NCBI GenBank assembly: GCA_013397455.1
Contig: VYZB01000373.1
Span: 654,894 to 718,893, forward strand
Length of the DNA stretch: 64,000 nt
From: Crotophaga sulcirostris
Taxonomy: Eukaryota > Chordata > Aves > Cuculiformes > Crotophagidae
Direction of reading: 5' to 3'
This document shows positions 12,601 to 25,694 of this stretch, in pieces. Each line of letters opens with the position of its first letter. Position 1 is the stretch's first letter. Made by a program: the position numbers and the translations under genes. The notes under the pieces are model-generated. The model did not search any database and was not told the DNA's origin. It was given only the letters and a program-made list of their open reading frames with translations.

Positions 12601-15600
12601 TCTGCCCCTGTACAGACTTGAGAAAAATATTTTCATTCCTTTCCCTGCTCACACCCTGCATTTATCAGAGAGCTCTGCCATTTTCGCTAGTCTTTCAGCA
12701 CATGGGTACTGAATCTGTCCATTTATTTTTATTTTCATCTAAGAAAGACTGTAAGACTCTATATGCAAAATACTTTTCCACCCTCTTTTGTCTCTAAAGG
12801 AAAATTATCGTTCTATTTGAGAGTGCAAGCAGGTAAAGACATTTTAGAACATTTTTGAAAGAATAAAATTAATGTGAGCGTATGACAGAAGGAAACTGTC
12901 AACAACAACAACAAAAAAATCAGAGTAACTACAGCTTACTGCTTTGATAAATTTGAAAACACTCACAGTTTACAGAAATTTAGCTCTCCAAGGAGCCAGG
13001 AGAATAATATCTGCCATGGCAACCAAACAGAGCAGTCTTCTGGCACTTTCTGAATGAGCATTTAGGAGGAGATTAATTCAATACTCCGAATGATGAAAGG
13101 GCTCTTGAGATCCATAACTGTCTCCCACAAATTACCCTTATTGTACAACTGGATGTTTAGAACAGATTGCACATTATCTATATTGAACTAGAGCTTTCAC
13201 AGCAAATTTATACGAAACAGATTAAGCCCACATGATGTGTCACACTATTTTCACCCACTCCTTTCAGGGCGTTTACAAAAATGGGTACTTTATTAAATGG
13301 ATCATTGCAGTTTTGCAGGATTTATTTTTAAGCTTATTTATATTTGGAGGCTACTGTAAGCCTCTTTCCCATGCAACTTTGAAATGTAAAAGCATAAAAA
13401 GCTACCAAAAAAGTTTACAATACAGTATATAAACAGACAGCAGATCGACTGCCACGTAAGTGAGCATTATACTCTTTTTCATGCATCTCACGCTATTTTG
13501 AATTTACAAGAAGTTCAAGTGATGACATATCTCAATAAATAATAATGCATCTTCCTACTTCCATGTATCAAACCACTTTTTTTCATCAAATGCAGCATCT
13601 GATGAGCACCAGACAGTTCAATGAAGACCAGTGTCTTATAGAAAACATTTTAGAAGACTATATTAAACATCTAGCTGCTTCATCAGAATCTAAATTACTG
13701 TGGAATCGCACCTCCCAGGATAAAAGTAATTTAGTATTTTGTTTACTGATTTCCTTATATTGCAAACAATCACACTGTACAACATACAAAACAGAAAAAA
13801 CTTGTAATAAAACAAGATTTGTAGTGCAAATGCATTTACAAATAATTACAGCATTAAGAGAGCCAGTCAGCTGATTTTAGAAAAACAGAAACACTTGTCT
13901 CTTCTGAGACCACTGCAAGTTCTTCTCTGCAGTTTAGCAACATTCAAGACACGGTACTTCTCTCGCTGTATTATGTGACTAGCTTTCCAGTTGTTTGCAG
14001 TTATGAATAACAGCTGGATTGCATAGGTGGTTATGGAGGACGTACAGCTCAAAATCAGCCCTAGCCAGTCTGATAAAAGTTCCTCCAGGTTAAAGGTTAC
14101 AAATAGCATGGATTTGGTTTTGTATTTGGCAACTGAAATAAATGAAAGGTGAACTTTTTAAAAATTTCCAAAGGCCACGAATGATTTGCAGTGACAGACA
14201 GCGGAAATTAGATGCTTAAGCCACCACCATTTCTGAAAATCCCACTTTCAGCTTCTGATTATATTATCATACATTATTGCTGCAAAATCCCTACCTTCTT
14301 CACAACTCAGAATACATTAAGCGGGCAACAAAGAAACAAAAAGTAGTTAGTGTAATTACAGTTTTGAAGATCCAAGACTTACGTAGAACTACCATTTATT
14401 TGCAAATGAGACAATTCTGAATCTGCACTGCTTAAGTAGAGATTGTGCTCTATACTGTGTATGGAGGAACTGTGTATCCTGAATAATAAACAGCACGTAA
14501 ATGAAGGAACAGCAGTTAGGTTCTAAGTAAAGAAGAAAATATCCACCTTCCCACTAAGCAGTGAAAAAAAATCCCCCAAAATTAGGTAAAGCAACTTCAC
14601 TCATTGAACATCATCTAACTTATCACAGACTGAGTTAGGAATATTGAGGGGAGGGAATAAAAATTGCAGCGAAACCTTGAATAATGATCCAGGCACAAGG
14701 AGCAGAACTGTGGCTTGGCAAGTTCCCTCAATTTACGACTTCTCACTTTAGTCCTACTTTATAATCATTACATCATTAACGAACCTTCAGTCCCCATTCT
14801 GGTATTGATAATTAATGCTATTTAAGTTTTAGAAGGTCTTTCAAAACATTAGGCATTTTAAGCATCTAACATCACTAATGTCCCTTCCCCGCCTCACCTC
14901 GACTAGATCTCTTGAGGGTAAGAGGCTCTCAAATCTAATAGAGTTGGGCTGATTATTCCAGCTGAAGACTTTCGTGCTTCTTGACTCTAGTAAAAAGTAA
15001 TGAAGTGAAACAGATTTGTACATTTCACCATTTAGACTCATTGGGAAAGCTACACAGGTTTTAGTACCTATATTTTAGGAAACAATTGAGGCTTTTGAAA
15101 CCATTATAATGATAGCTCTCAGTGAGGTATATCTGCTGATTAATAAACCTCCAAAACAAACCAATCTTTTTATAAAGAGAATTAAATAGGTTACAATTTC
15201 AAGTTAATATATTTCCATGGAATTAGAAACTGTAGTTTTAGAATTCTGTCTCCAAGGATTTGCAGAAGTACTTACATTATTCAGCAAATCGCTTCTCCCC
15301 AATAGCACTGCCTCAGGATCATTATTTTCCAAATCTACTCTTCCCTTCCCAAACAAGCTAGACAAATCTCCAAAATGTGTTAAGAATTTTAATCTGCACA
15401 TTCATTAAACAAAATGTGTAACTGGAGAGCAAAGAAGCATTTGCAAATGCGAAACCTGTCCCAACACCAAACTCCTCTGTCTAAAAAAAGGTTAAATCTC
15501 ATCTGAGACTTTATTATGCCTGCACTCAACCCCCCCTCCATCAAAAAAACAACCACTATAAATGTCAACATTAAAATAATCTTTCTAATTTGTCCCTTTG

Positions 15601-18600
15601 CCTTTATTATCATTCTCTTTGGCTTACCGTTCTTGTGCATGCAACTAACAACTTCTGACTTCCAAAATTTTTAAGATCTACTCCTCATCCACTCGCTTCA
15701 CTCCGATATGGAGAGCTAACTCTTCTCACCACTTTGCAAAAGAAATGCCATCATTGTTTCCTTGCTAGTATGCTTCTCCCTCAAAAATCATTGTTTGTCC
15801 TTTCATATTGCCACACAGGTATGGAAAAGCTCTCCACGATATCCTGAAAATATCATTTTTAATGTATAAAGAACATTTCATAAAACCATGACCAGGCATT
15901 AGTGAGTCATCACAATCATGTCTTCCTCTGGGCTAAGAGCTCTTCATTAGATCTAACTGTGATCAGATCTGCCAAAATATCTGATCATTTTTTTACCACT
16001 TCCTCTAGAGTTTGATTTTTGTTATCATTCTAATATTGTAGTTTAATGTAACAGAAAGCATTAGATAATCTTAAACATCACTACTTGTCTCCTATAATAG
16101 GCACAGTGAGAAGCTGGATATGCAGCATGAACTATAACATATTTAGAATATGATGTTGGGGAGGGAATGTATTTTGTAGGAATGAGTTCTTCTCATGACT
16201 GAGGAAAGATCTATCAAGAGCTGTACTCCACATCATGAGTTTCGTAGTTCCAGATATTCTGAATGAATGGAAAATTTAAATTTAGTAAGATGTTTCTCTG
16301 AAGCCAACCTTGTCATTTAAACACCTTTCATGTCCTTAGAAAGACAGCTGATTGTTGCCTGGAAACAAAGACTGCTCTCTAGTGTGTTCACTTCAAGGGA
16401 TTCAGTCGATTTGAAGTCAAATTTCCAATTGCTAATTTTATACCTGCTGCAGTTGCAAAAGTTCTTAAGACTAGAACAGAAACTGTTTGTTTGCAATGCC
16501 ATTCTCTTTTTTTGCACTGCCCTTGGAGAACTACATCATTCTTGCGTAATACTCTGCAGGAAAATCAATTGTAAACTTTCCCTCTGCGTAAAAGGGCAAT
16601 TATAATAATGGAGGAAACAAACCTAAAAGTGAAAATAGAAAGACCTTTAGGCATAAACAAACAAACAAGTGGATACAAATAATTTTGGTCCTTGTGTTCT
16701 TTAAACTGATCTAAAATATTTATACAAAAATAAACAGGATAACAAGCAAAACCACCCTATGCTCTATTCTTATGCACACATGTTTTTATATGTACCTAAG
16801 CTTAGATAAAGTATTTGTAAAAACGAGGACTACTACTTAAAAAGACATTCCATTAATCTATTTCAGTCAAGTCATATTGTTTAAATAAAGCTTAATAAAA
16901 GACAGGAATAGAAACGACCAAGCACGATCTTTGGTAGGGACAATAGTCACATTTTCTGAATCTCAAATTCAATCTTGTGTTAATGGATCCCACTATTCAA
17001 CCTTAAGTAAATTATGACATACCTAGTTTTGTCCCTTACTTGGTCAAAATATAAAGGCTTTCATTTTCAAGCAGGATTTATATTATGGACCAAGTTCTTA
17101 GCTGGTGTCTATACATAAAGATATTCATACTTTACTTCAAGGGAGACTTGTTTCAAGATGCTGGACGCATAGTTAACAGAGAGGGATACATCCCTTCATA
17201 TACTGATCATAACTCAAAGTTAGGTTCCTGTTGTGAATTATCTTCTGGAAGAAACTCTTTTCTGCTTTTTTCAAAGAGCAGGGGAGACCAACATATCTAA
17301 AGCAAATTCTCATAGTACATCTATGGTATATTTGGTGCGGATATTATACTTTAATTATATTAGCTATGATAGCAAAATGCGTGTACTATGCAAAAACTTC
17401 CACCTAGTTACAAGAATTTTATGCTGTTAAAATATTTTTCTTCCTCACATGCACAGGGCTCCTTAACTTCTGCACCTTATCCACGGACTTCAATGATTTA
17501 AGGTGTATGGCAAGTATCTGCATATGTGGTTGTATCAAGCATTAGGATTGTGCTTAGACAGTACAGAAATGTCCTTTGTCCAATAGTCAGAGAAGCTAAT
17601 ATCTTGAGTGTATAAAAGTGCATGAAGTTTATCTGGCAGCATGCATCTTGTCAAAGTAATATAAATGTCAAGCTTGTTGCACTTGTGAAATGATGCTTTT
17701 CTTATTTTAATTGAGCAATGTTTGGAAAATAACACTGTATTATCTCACATTTCTTACAGATTCACAATGTTACTGTAATATTTTTTTTTTTTTAGTTGAG
17801 TAGTTACAAAGCACAATCACAGAGTGTTCCTTCACCAATCCAGCCTTTAGAAACTGTGTTTTCCACTCAGCTGTAAAAGAATCACTGGCCTGACCTTCTT
17901 AAATCTGCATTTTTTACTCCCAGTCAGTGAAATTAACCCCAGATTCTACTCCAGTATTCCAGCGCTTAATATATATAAAAATTTCTCATGACCAGTTTAG
18001 CTTTTCTAATCAAACAGCAGAAATTCTATCTCGAAAAGACACATGAAAGTGAAAGTTATTTTACAAGAGGGAGAGATAAAATTATTAAAGATAAAATTAT
18101 ATTTCCACATAAGCATGTGCAGTATCAGGGCTACAAACTGCACATATACCCAGAGGGAAAAAAGATTAATAAAAAGAAAACACAACAAAACCTGAAATAA
18201 TAAATAAAAGTTAAATAAAGCAGCTACAGAATGATTCTATACGACAATTACTATAAAAATTGTTGCTGACAAGTTGATTCAGTATTGCCAAATACAGTTA
18301 TAAAGGACATATGGTTATGTACAGACCCATACGCACATGCAGGTGTATACAGGAGTGTATACATGCACAGGCGTTAGTGTATTAGAAAAGTAAAAATAAA
18401 ACTCAAATAGAAACAAGAGAATTCACAGTTAATGTACATTTCAACATGATGATGACAGCAGGAACCTCTCATCATTTTTCTACAGGAAAGACAAAGAAAT
18501 TGCTTGATTTTAGTATCCATGCAAAATTAAAAATCAAATGAAGGAACATCTTACGAGCGTGCCATGTGCAACTACTTTTCCTGTCACTCCTCCACCTCCC

Positions 18601-21439
18601 TCAACTTTCAATTTCAGGTTTCATCATTCAGTTTTGTTTGAACCAGGCTTTCTTTCCAAGCCAGCACATTCTGTTCTTATTGAAATGAAGGCCTTCGAGA
18701 ACTGAGTATTTTGAGTGCTATAACCAAAAGTGTGTATAATGAGGGTAAATTAAATGCAATTTCATCTAGTTGAGAGGCTGAGAGATTTTGTTCAAATACT
18801 GAATATTGCGATGAGTGAACAGCACAATTGAGAATAGATTCTTTTCTTCCTTAGTTTTTTGTTTGTGTCCTAATAAAATCAGTGCAAACAAACTGCCTAT
18901 TGGAGCAAGGTTGGCATGGGTACTTAAATAACTTTTTTCAGTTCGTTTCTTTTCCTGGATTAATTCCATTGTCACTGTGCGTAATGCTGTGGAACACTCA
19001 TAGTGGCAAATAAATGAATGTTTTCAAAACAGCCACTGTACAGGGATGTTAAAATGCCTAAGAGCTGATTAGAGTTCAGGGTGAACTGCAACAAGGCAAA
19101 GAGTATATTTATTAAATCAGGTTCACGAGACACATCACATTACAGTGTAACAATGTCTCTCCCACGGAGGTTATAAACATTAAGATAAGTAAAACAAAGA
19201 AATGCAAACCTGAAAAGATCAGAAGAGTCTACATACCAAAATGAATAAAGACAAAAACCCTTTCAGAACATATCACAGTGAAAGAGGAAGAAGAAAAGCA
19301 GGTACAAAAATCGAAAGGATAGGGCAGGAAGGGGAGGAGAGCATTTTTATACCAAACAATCCCCACAAACCACATTTAATTCATAGTCAAGGACTCTTTT
19401 TGTTAGATAAAGGTTAAATAGTCTGGCTGCAGACTGATATACAGAACTAGAACAGTGAGCTGACTCACTTGCCCCTTTTTTACCTACAAACTAAATGCCA
19501 AAGAAACATTTTACTTTAGTTAGTTCTTTAAGTTATATTTTTGTATGGAGTTTGCTGGTGATACACGACACCCATAATCATTGTGGTCTGGCTGTCCTGA
19601 AGTCCCAGCTGGAGAAGGAACAACCAGCTCCCCATTTCTTTATCAATAATGAATCAGTAAGATATAAACTACTGAGGCAAAGAATTAGAATGCAAGATAA
19701 GATGAGCATAGCCTAAACATCTTGAAGAACAACCTATTACTTACTACAACACATAAATAATTATTCTTCTTTAAGTGTAAGTCTCACTCCCAGTGACTAG
19801 CAACGAGTTACCATGTGGACAGGAGGGGTAGGTAAAATGTTTCATTTGAACACAGCCGGGACTGCAGGATGGTTTCATAGGGCAATCTTCCAAGACACAC
19901 AACATCAGATTTTCCTCAAGGAAAAGTCACAAAACTCAGTTTGCACCAACAAAGCAAAAAGGAGCGGCTCACAAGGCAGTCAATGAGATCCTAGCAATTG
20001 TGAGGTGACAAAATGTGTTTTATGATGCTAAAGTCGGAAAATGGGCTGCAGCAACTTCTGCCAAATATTTCTTTGTAGAGTGAACAGAAAGCTGTGATTG
20101 CTCTAGGACCAGCTAACAGACTGAGACAGGAGAAGGCCTTTCACATGTTAGTGATTTAACACTAGACTGCCAATAGACAAAATTTCCTTCAATTTACTTA
20201 TAGCAAGTCAGTCTACAGCAAATATTGTTCTTTGTTTCATGGACAAGAAGGTCCGGACCTATAACTGAACTGCTCCTCAACTCTGAATCGTATTAACCTG
20301 ACCATAACAAGTCAGAAAAGACCCTGCTGGATACGTGTGCAGATCCTGACTGCAATTCTGTGAAGCAGGATCAGGGAGAGTAGGTAATGGGGCTACAGGC
20401 TACACATTAACAACATACTGGCACAATCTGCATCATGGTAATGGAGCCTTAGGCATATCCTTTTTTCTTAGGATTTTTAAGACCAGTGTGATTACAGGAT
20501 GCAACATCCAAGAGATGTCTCCAATAAAATGTGTTAAGTTTAGTTAGATGTTTGACAGGTACAGAGGCTTCAGCTTAATGTGGTGCTGAACGCCCCAAGA
20601 CCAAAGCAAAGTGCTTTTGCTTCTGGTTTGTTTGGACAGTGATCATCATAGAGTTCTGTCAGCACTTGGCCTCTGGAACCCCTGGAGAGGATGTATCATC
20701 TGTGTTCCATAACATCTGGATGAAAACAAGCTCCTTGCAAAGACCCCTTGCCATTTGTATGAAGGCATTCTTCCACCTCCCCCACCTCTGTCTGAGTGAG
20801 TTTTTGAGAGAAGGATGAGGGATGAAAAAGAGTACTCCTTCACAAAGCTGAATTCAATCTTTCTGATAACTTAAGGAGAACATCTTGTAGAGCTATCATC
20901 TGTTATCTGTTATAGTTACTAAATACAGGGTTTTCAACCATTTAACCTGTAATAGAAATTACATTGAGCACACTGTCAAGAAGGTGCTGCAGTTGTCTGA
21001 CTGAAGCATGAAGAATCAAGCTCTCACTGCTACCATTAAAGTATGCATCAGAGGGTGGAAAAGGTTCGTCATCAAACATCTTTTGGTCTTGATCCTAAAC
21101 TGTGATGGATTAAAAAGGCCTCAGCAGATTCTCCAGTTAAATCTACAGAAGATTTTAACAGCAGTATCAAAAACACTACCAAAAGCTAAGCTGCAATTCT
21201 TCTTATTTTTCCAAACACAATGAAATGCTTATTCGGGCTGTATATAAACAACAGGTCCTTCCTGCTTGGCCTAGAAATCCCCCACCATATCAGACACAGT
21301 ATTAAAATATTTTCCAGTGCAATACAAGCTTTTGTATATGTTCTGCTCTTTTAAAGCGATACTTAGTTAAAATAAAACCTGATTAATTTCTTATAGGCAT
21401 TTGATTTCATTCTTAGAAGTCATTCTACTACTTTTGAAT
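6661..21439. other. Long anonymous stretch, probably intron
   Basis: About 14.8 kb without a recognisable exon, RNA gene or transposon. Small features only: GGTTT-type repeats around 8948-8974, an AAC run at 12901-12913, a T-run near 17781-17794, and a close direct repeat of a 12-mer starting AGATAAAA around 18075-18105. Base composition is evenly AT-rich. I found no convincing exon on either strand, but short exons (<80 bases) could be missed by eye. Confidence 0.4.
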
Positions 21440-21785
21440 ATATCCGTATACATAACCTCATGCATTCGTGCTGCCACTGCTGCAGAAATAACGCAGATGC
21501 CCATTTTCCGAGCGTGCTCTCTGTGTTTCTGGGCTTGTTTCAGGCAGGCGGTGGTGAGTTTCAGAGGAGCAGCCGGTGACCTGGAGCACTGGGGAGCACT
21601 TATGCAATGTGCTCATACACCTTATGTAACTTCCACACACTGTGACAGCCAAACCATCTCCCGGGCATTTGACTATCTGACAGCTCTTCCTCTCCAACTC
21701 TCACTATCCGGCTTTGAAGAAGAGTCTTTAAAAAATTACTGACAATCCTCCTCCCCTGCCTTTCCCCCCGCAAACCTCCCCGATT
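21440..21785. other. GC- and CpG-enriched segment of unknown role
   Basis: Around 350 bases stand out from their AT-rich surroundings. About eleven CpG dinucleotides fall here, while flanking kilobases hold very few. The segment ends in a pyrimidine-rich tract (21742-21782). The plus strand is open for 113 codons (21401-21742) and the minus strand for 79 codons (21697-21458). Neither translation shows a motif I recognise, and codon usage gives no clear answer. It could be a conserved non-coding element, an alternative or lncRNA exon, an old CpG-rich insertion, or chance. Confidence 0.35.
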
Positions 21786-23914
21786 ACAGACACTAATGGC
21801 ATCACATTAGCTACCAGCAGAATCAGATGAGGCCTCTATTTCTCAACATTTTCACATATATTCCCTGTAAGTAAACCAAACTTTAGAAAAATCACATTGC
21901 ACTTGCACTACAGCCACTGTTCGATAGCAACTGAAACCCCTGGTTTTACAAATGTCCTCAATAATCCAATCTTTAGCTGAGTGGATAGTAAATATTTGCT
22001 GAGGGTGTTCATTGAGGAAGAAGGGAATGGAAATCTGTTGGGCAGTACTCATTCTCCTTAACAAGAAAGATACAACTTCTGAAAAAATCTTGTGAAAAAA
22101 AACATTTCTTATCAATGGAATTACTTTTCTTGGCTGATATCAATGCAAAAAAACCAAGGCATTTTGCTCTTAAGGAAATTAGTTGTATTTATCTCTTCTA
22201 GGGCAGTTACACAGTCTATAATGTTTATTTTTTTTTTAACCACGTTTGCTTATAATTATTTATACCTTGTAGAAAACAGTATTTGGAAAGGAAGTCAGAA
22301 AACTAAAAGCGTAGATGATGAACTCACAAGTTCTGGGCAACAAAAAATTTAACTCCTAGCACACGTTACATCCTCATTTTACACCAGCATTATTAACATG
22401 GCCAGAATTCAAAAAGCATAGGTAATATTGTGAGTATAATACAACTAGCATTCTTCTTAAGTGCCAGCTGTAAGAAAGCAGAACCACTATCTTGTTCTTG
22501 CCACTGAAGTTGGGACCTTAACTGTGACATATCCTCTCTTTAACCTTGTCGATGAGCTACAACACAGAATTTGAATTTAAGAAGCAGCATTTCACAGTAG
22601 CATGACTAGAAACACAGTCACAGGATACAAGATAATTTGACCTAAAAAAGCTAAGAGGCTTTAGGCATTAAAGCAAACTCTCAAATGTTTATCTTGGTGC
22701 AACAGTTTTGCCCTCAAAGCTACCCAGTATGATTAATGTTTGCTGGAAAACATGCACACAATACACGGACAGAAAGATAGTAACTTTTACACGCATCTAC
22801 ATCAGGGAAAACAGTTGTCTTTTTTAAACTTTTTTAAAAATGCCTTATTGTGACTATAAAGATACCTTTAAGAAAATAAATAAAGGCATACATTAGTTGC
22901 AAAGGAAAGATATAACTCAACTGCTAGGCAGAAAGCATGGGCTGCAGAAACCTGTCTATGCATATGGAGGTGCCGGCCAGAACTCCTTAAGCAAAGGGCA
23001 CTCTGAAATGCAGGAGATGCCCAACAGCAGAAAGATTCAACCTCTTAGTATTTCTGAGTGCTCCTGTCATGAAACAAATGCCCGATCCTTCTACATACAA
23101 ATTCCTCTGATAAGAAGCCAATATAGCTAATTAGTAATGGAGTATTTACTTTACATTTATAATTAAATTAAAATTTTAGAGGCACAATACAATTTTGTAT
23201 GTCACACATGAAAATAACTAAATCTATTAAGCAATCTAAAACTATTCCTTACCAATGCAATATTTTCATTTTCTATAAAATCAGCACAGTTTGGAAGATG
23301 TACTTTTAAGTGTCCTAGTCCCAAGTGACAGAAATTACCTATTTTAAGAAACTAAACAATGTCACTTGCTGTGTTGCGGTAAAAGTGCTCTGCATACTTC
23401 AAACACACAACAAGCCATGAGATCAATCACCATCAACTCCTGCATATCTCATCTACCAGACTGACAGTTCTCAAGAGTTTTCAGGTTTTGGCAGATGAAA
23501 CGATTTTCCATGAGAAAAGGACAGGAAAGTACACTCAGCACTTAATATCCCCCCTATGGTGGCAAGGAACAGATGAGGTCAAATGATTCATGTAGCATAC
23601 CATAGTGGAAGACCAGAAACTACAAGAACCTTGCCAACTTGAATTCTCCCAAATTCAGTAATGAGTCTGGCTTTCATTGTGTTAGCAAAATGTTAACCTG
23701 GTCTCCAAGAAAGAGAAGACTCTGCACAATTTCACATTATTTGGTCATCTATACATGAACAGTGGAAAAAAGGAGTTAGCTAAAGCCCTGAAGCATACGA
23801 TTTGATTATACTAATTGTCCTAAAGCAAATTTGCAAGCATCATTAACAAGCTAAAAGCAAACCAGGCCATCAGGTTTTCCACAAAGCCCATAAAATAAAA
23901 TTACGGAAACTCAA
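21786..23914. other. Anonymous AT-rich sequence
   Basis: Nothing recognised on either strand. It contains a T-run at about 22229-22238 and ordinary AT-rich intron-like sequence. No exon-like segment with paired splice sites was found. Confidence 0.4.
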
Positions 23915-24620
23915 ATTCACAGATTCCAGAAGCCAAAAGGACCTCAATGATAATTCAGCCAAATACTTCCTCTCATATGTGAAAGCTAAAGAATTTTTCC
24001 ACCAAACCTGATTAGAATATATTAAGACATCTTCAAATAATCAACCCATATCCTTAGCACTAAGAAGTTGCAGCACTTCTTGTGGAAGGACACTGTGGAC
24101 CCTAAGGCTAAAAATGGTTCAAAGAGAGACAGAACACCACCATGGAATAGAAAATCACTTAAGATAACAAAATACAAAGAAACCATATCTGACTTAGAAA
24201 AATAAGAGCTAAAAATGATTGGAAAGTAGAAAAGTTTTAGGAGGAAGCAGAGTACCTAGTTGCCATGCTTTCCTGCTCTCTCCTAGACATTTGCTTGTGG
24301 CTGCTGGTAGAGATGGCACATCATCTTTGATAGAAGTTTGATTTGTCCTTGATACACCCCATTTCTAAGCTGGTCCAACATTCACTCATTTTGACAGATA
24401 CAGAATTGTGCCTACTTTAAGTAACATCTAATTTCACCCACTGGGCCGCATTACACTTCTATCAAGAAGGTTAAAAAGTCTCCCGCTGTCCTTCCACGCA
24501 CTAGTAAATATATTCGTAACACGGAATCTCTCAACTCTTTTCTCGACAAGCTCAATAAATTGAGTCTTATAAGACTCACATCACTAAATCTCCCCTATAT
24601 TATCGCAGCAAAGGTTACAA
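23915..24620 (-). mobile_element. Ancient CR1-like LINE relic, reverse, interrupted
   Basis: Two blocks match from memory the older CR1 type that is abundant in turtles and crocodilians, read in reverse complement. Block one (about 23915-24045) has the 3'-end signature: CACAGATTCCAGAAGCC, AAAAGGACCT and a TGATAATTCAGCC segment, followed by a piece corresponding to the 'hospital-type' CATAGAATTTCACC motif. Block two (about 24380-24620) follows the expected order of body landmarks, including AAGCTCAATAAATTGAGTC followed by the CTCACATCACTAA stretch, which is the decayed DNA of the RT C-terminal region. Block spacing is roughly 200 bases longer than expected, so the intervening 24050-24375 is either an insertion or unrecognisably diverged. 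Divergence is high, consistent with insertion before modern birds radiated. Confidence 0.68.
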
Positions 24621-25024
24621 ACTGCTGGTTCAGATTGCCACATAACTCAAGAGAATCATTTGTACAAGCATTAAAAAGAACTGCTGATATTGGGACAAAA
24701 TGCTATAGTTGTACCTATAGTAGATACAGGCTTCTTGATACACACACGTTAAATGTGTATGAGCCAGGAAAACTATGAGAGTTTAACCTCCACAGACTAC
24801 CCCATCTTCATCTCCTGCATTCTTGGTATGGCATCACAGATACCTTCCAGTTTCCTAGTCCTACATTAAAAAAGACCAAAACCAAGCTCCTTTGGGAATA
24901 CAAGTGCTACCAGGCCCCTCCTAAGGAAGCTAGTAAGTTGATTTGGTGGGACATACACATAAAATAGAGAGAAAGGCAAGTTAAAACTTCTTTCTAACTG
25001 TCACCCCATGCGTTTTTCCATGCT
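24621..25024. other. Anonymous sequence after old CR1
   Basis: The old CR1 match fades after about 24620. I recognise nothing in the following 400 bases. Confidence 0.4.
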
Positions 25025-25092
25025 AGGTGACTCCGTACAGGGACACGGTCCTGTTGCCTGATCTGGCATGAGGTAACAGGCGGAGTCAACCT
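25025..25092. repeat. Nested inverted repeat (hairpin within hairpin)
   Basis: An outer arm AGGTGACTCCG (25025-25035) pairs with CGGAGTCAACCT (25081-25092), with one bulged base. Inside it an inner arm CCTGTTGCCT (25050-25059) pairs with AGGTAACAGG (25071-25080) around an 11-base loop, with a single G-T position that would still pair in RNA. The inner and outer right arms abut directly, so the stems could stack coaxially, leaving a 14-base bulge (25036-25049) on the left side. GC content is clearly above the surroundings. It does not fit a tRNA or any small RNA that I know, and no flanking target duplication is obvious. Confidence 0.6.
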
Positions 25093-25632
25093 CCCTTTGC
25101 CTTAACACATAGAGGCCGTCTCTGCGCCCTCCTTAGGAACTGGACATCCTGTCATGCTCTGTTAAGGGATCAAAGTTTCCACCGTCCCTCATCATTTATC
25201 AGTTTAATTGCAGTCAAGTAGTGCCCATCATTGAACAACGTATCTCCACCATACTTACACAATAATTAGTGAAAATATTACTGTCCTCAGTTATAATACT
25301 TACGAAATACACAGACTACATTTTGCTGGTATTGTCCTGCCACACATGTATATTCAATTTGGAGTCAGAGTGTCTACATCTCTACCAGTGACAGTACAGT
25401 GTTTTTACCAATGTATGGCATGTTTTCACAAAGAAAAGCTCACCTACAATTCAATGTGTCCCATAAAACAAATAATTAATTTTATTTATTTTAATCTACC
25501 AACACAAGTAGGGGAAAAAAACAAAACCAAAACCTCTCTGAGAAAGTGTCACTCTGGGAAAGTATTTATCTTAAAAATATGACTTTTCCTAGCCCACAAG
25601 GAGCTTCAGTTACACCACTAGATCAACATGAG
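25093..25632. other. Anonymous sequence
   Basis: The first ~60 bases after the inverted repeat remain slightly GC-richer. The rest is ordinary AT-rich sequence with nothing recognised. Confidence 0.4.
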
Positions 25633-25694
25633 GATGTTGGATTGGATGAACTCTAGTGGTCTCTTGCAACCTATGTCAGTCTATGATTCTATGA
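25633..25694 (+). mobile_element. CR1 LINE 3' tail fragment
   Basis: This is a short remnant of the extreme 3' end of a CR1 element. It reads GATGTTGGATTGGATGAACT, then a GGTCTCTTGCAACCT block, and ends with CTATGATTCTATGA, the octamer-type tail that terminates bird CR1 copies. No coding part remains. The 5' limit is uncertain and the match could begin a few dozen bases earlier. Confidence 0.82.

Noticed and set aside
18343..18362. GTGTATAC direct repeat and flanking partial inversion
   Set aside because: Too short, and consistent with TG/CA-rich slippage.
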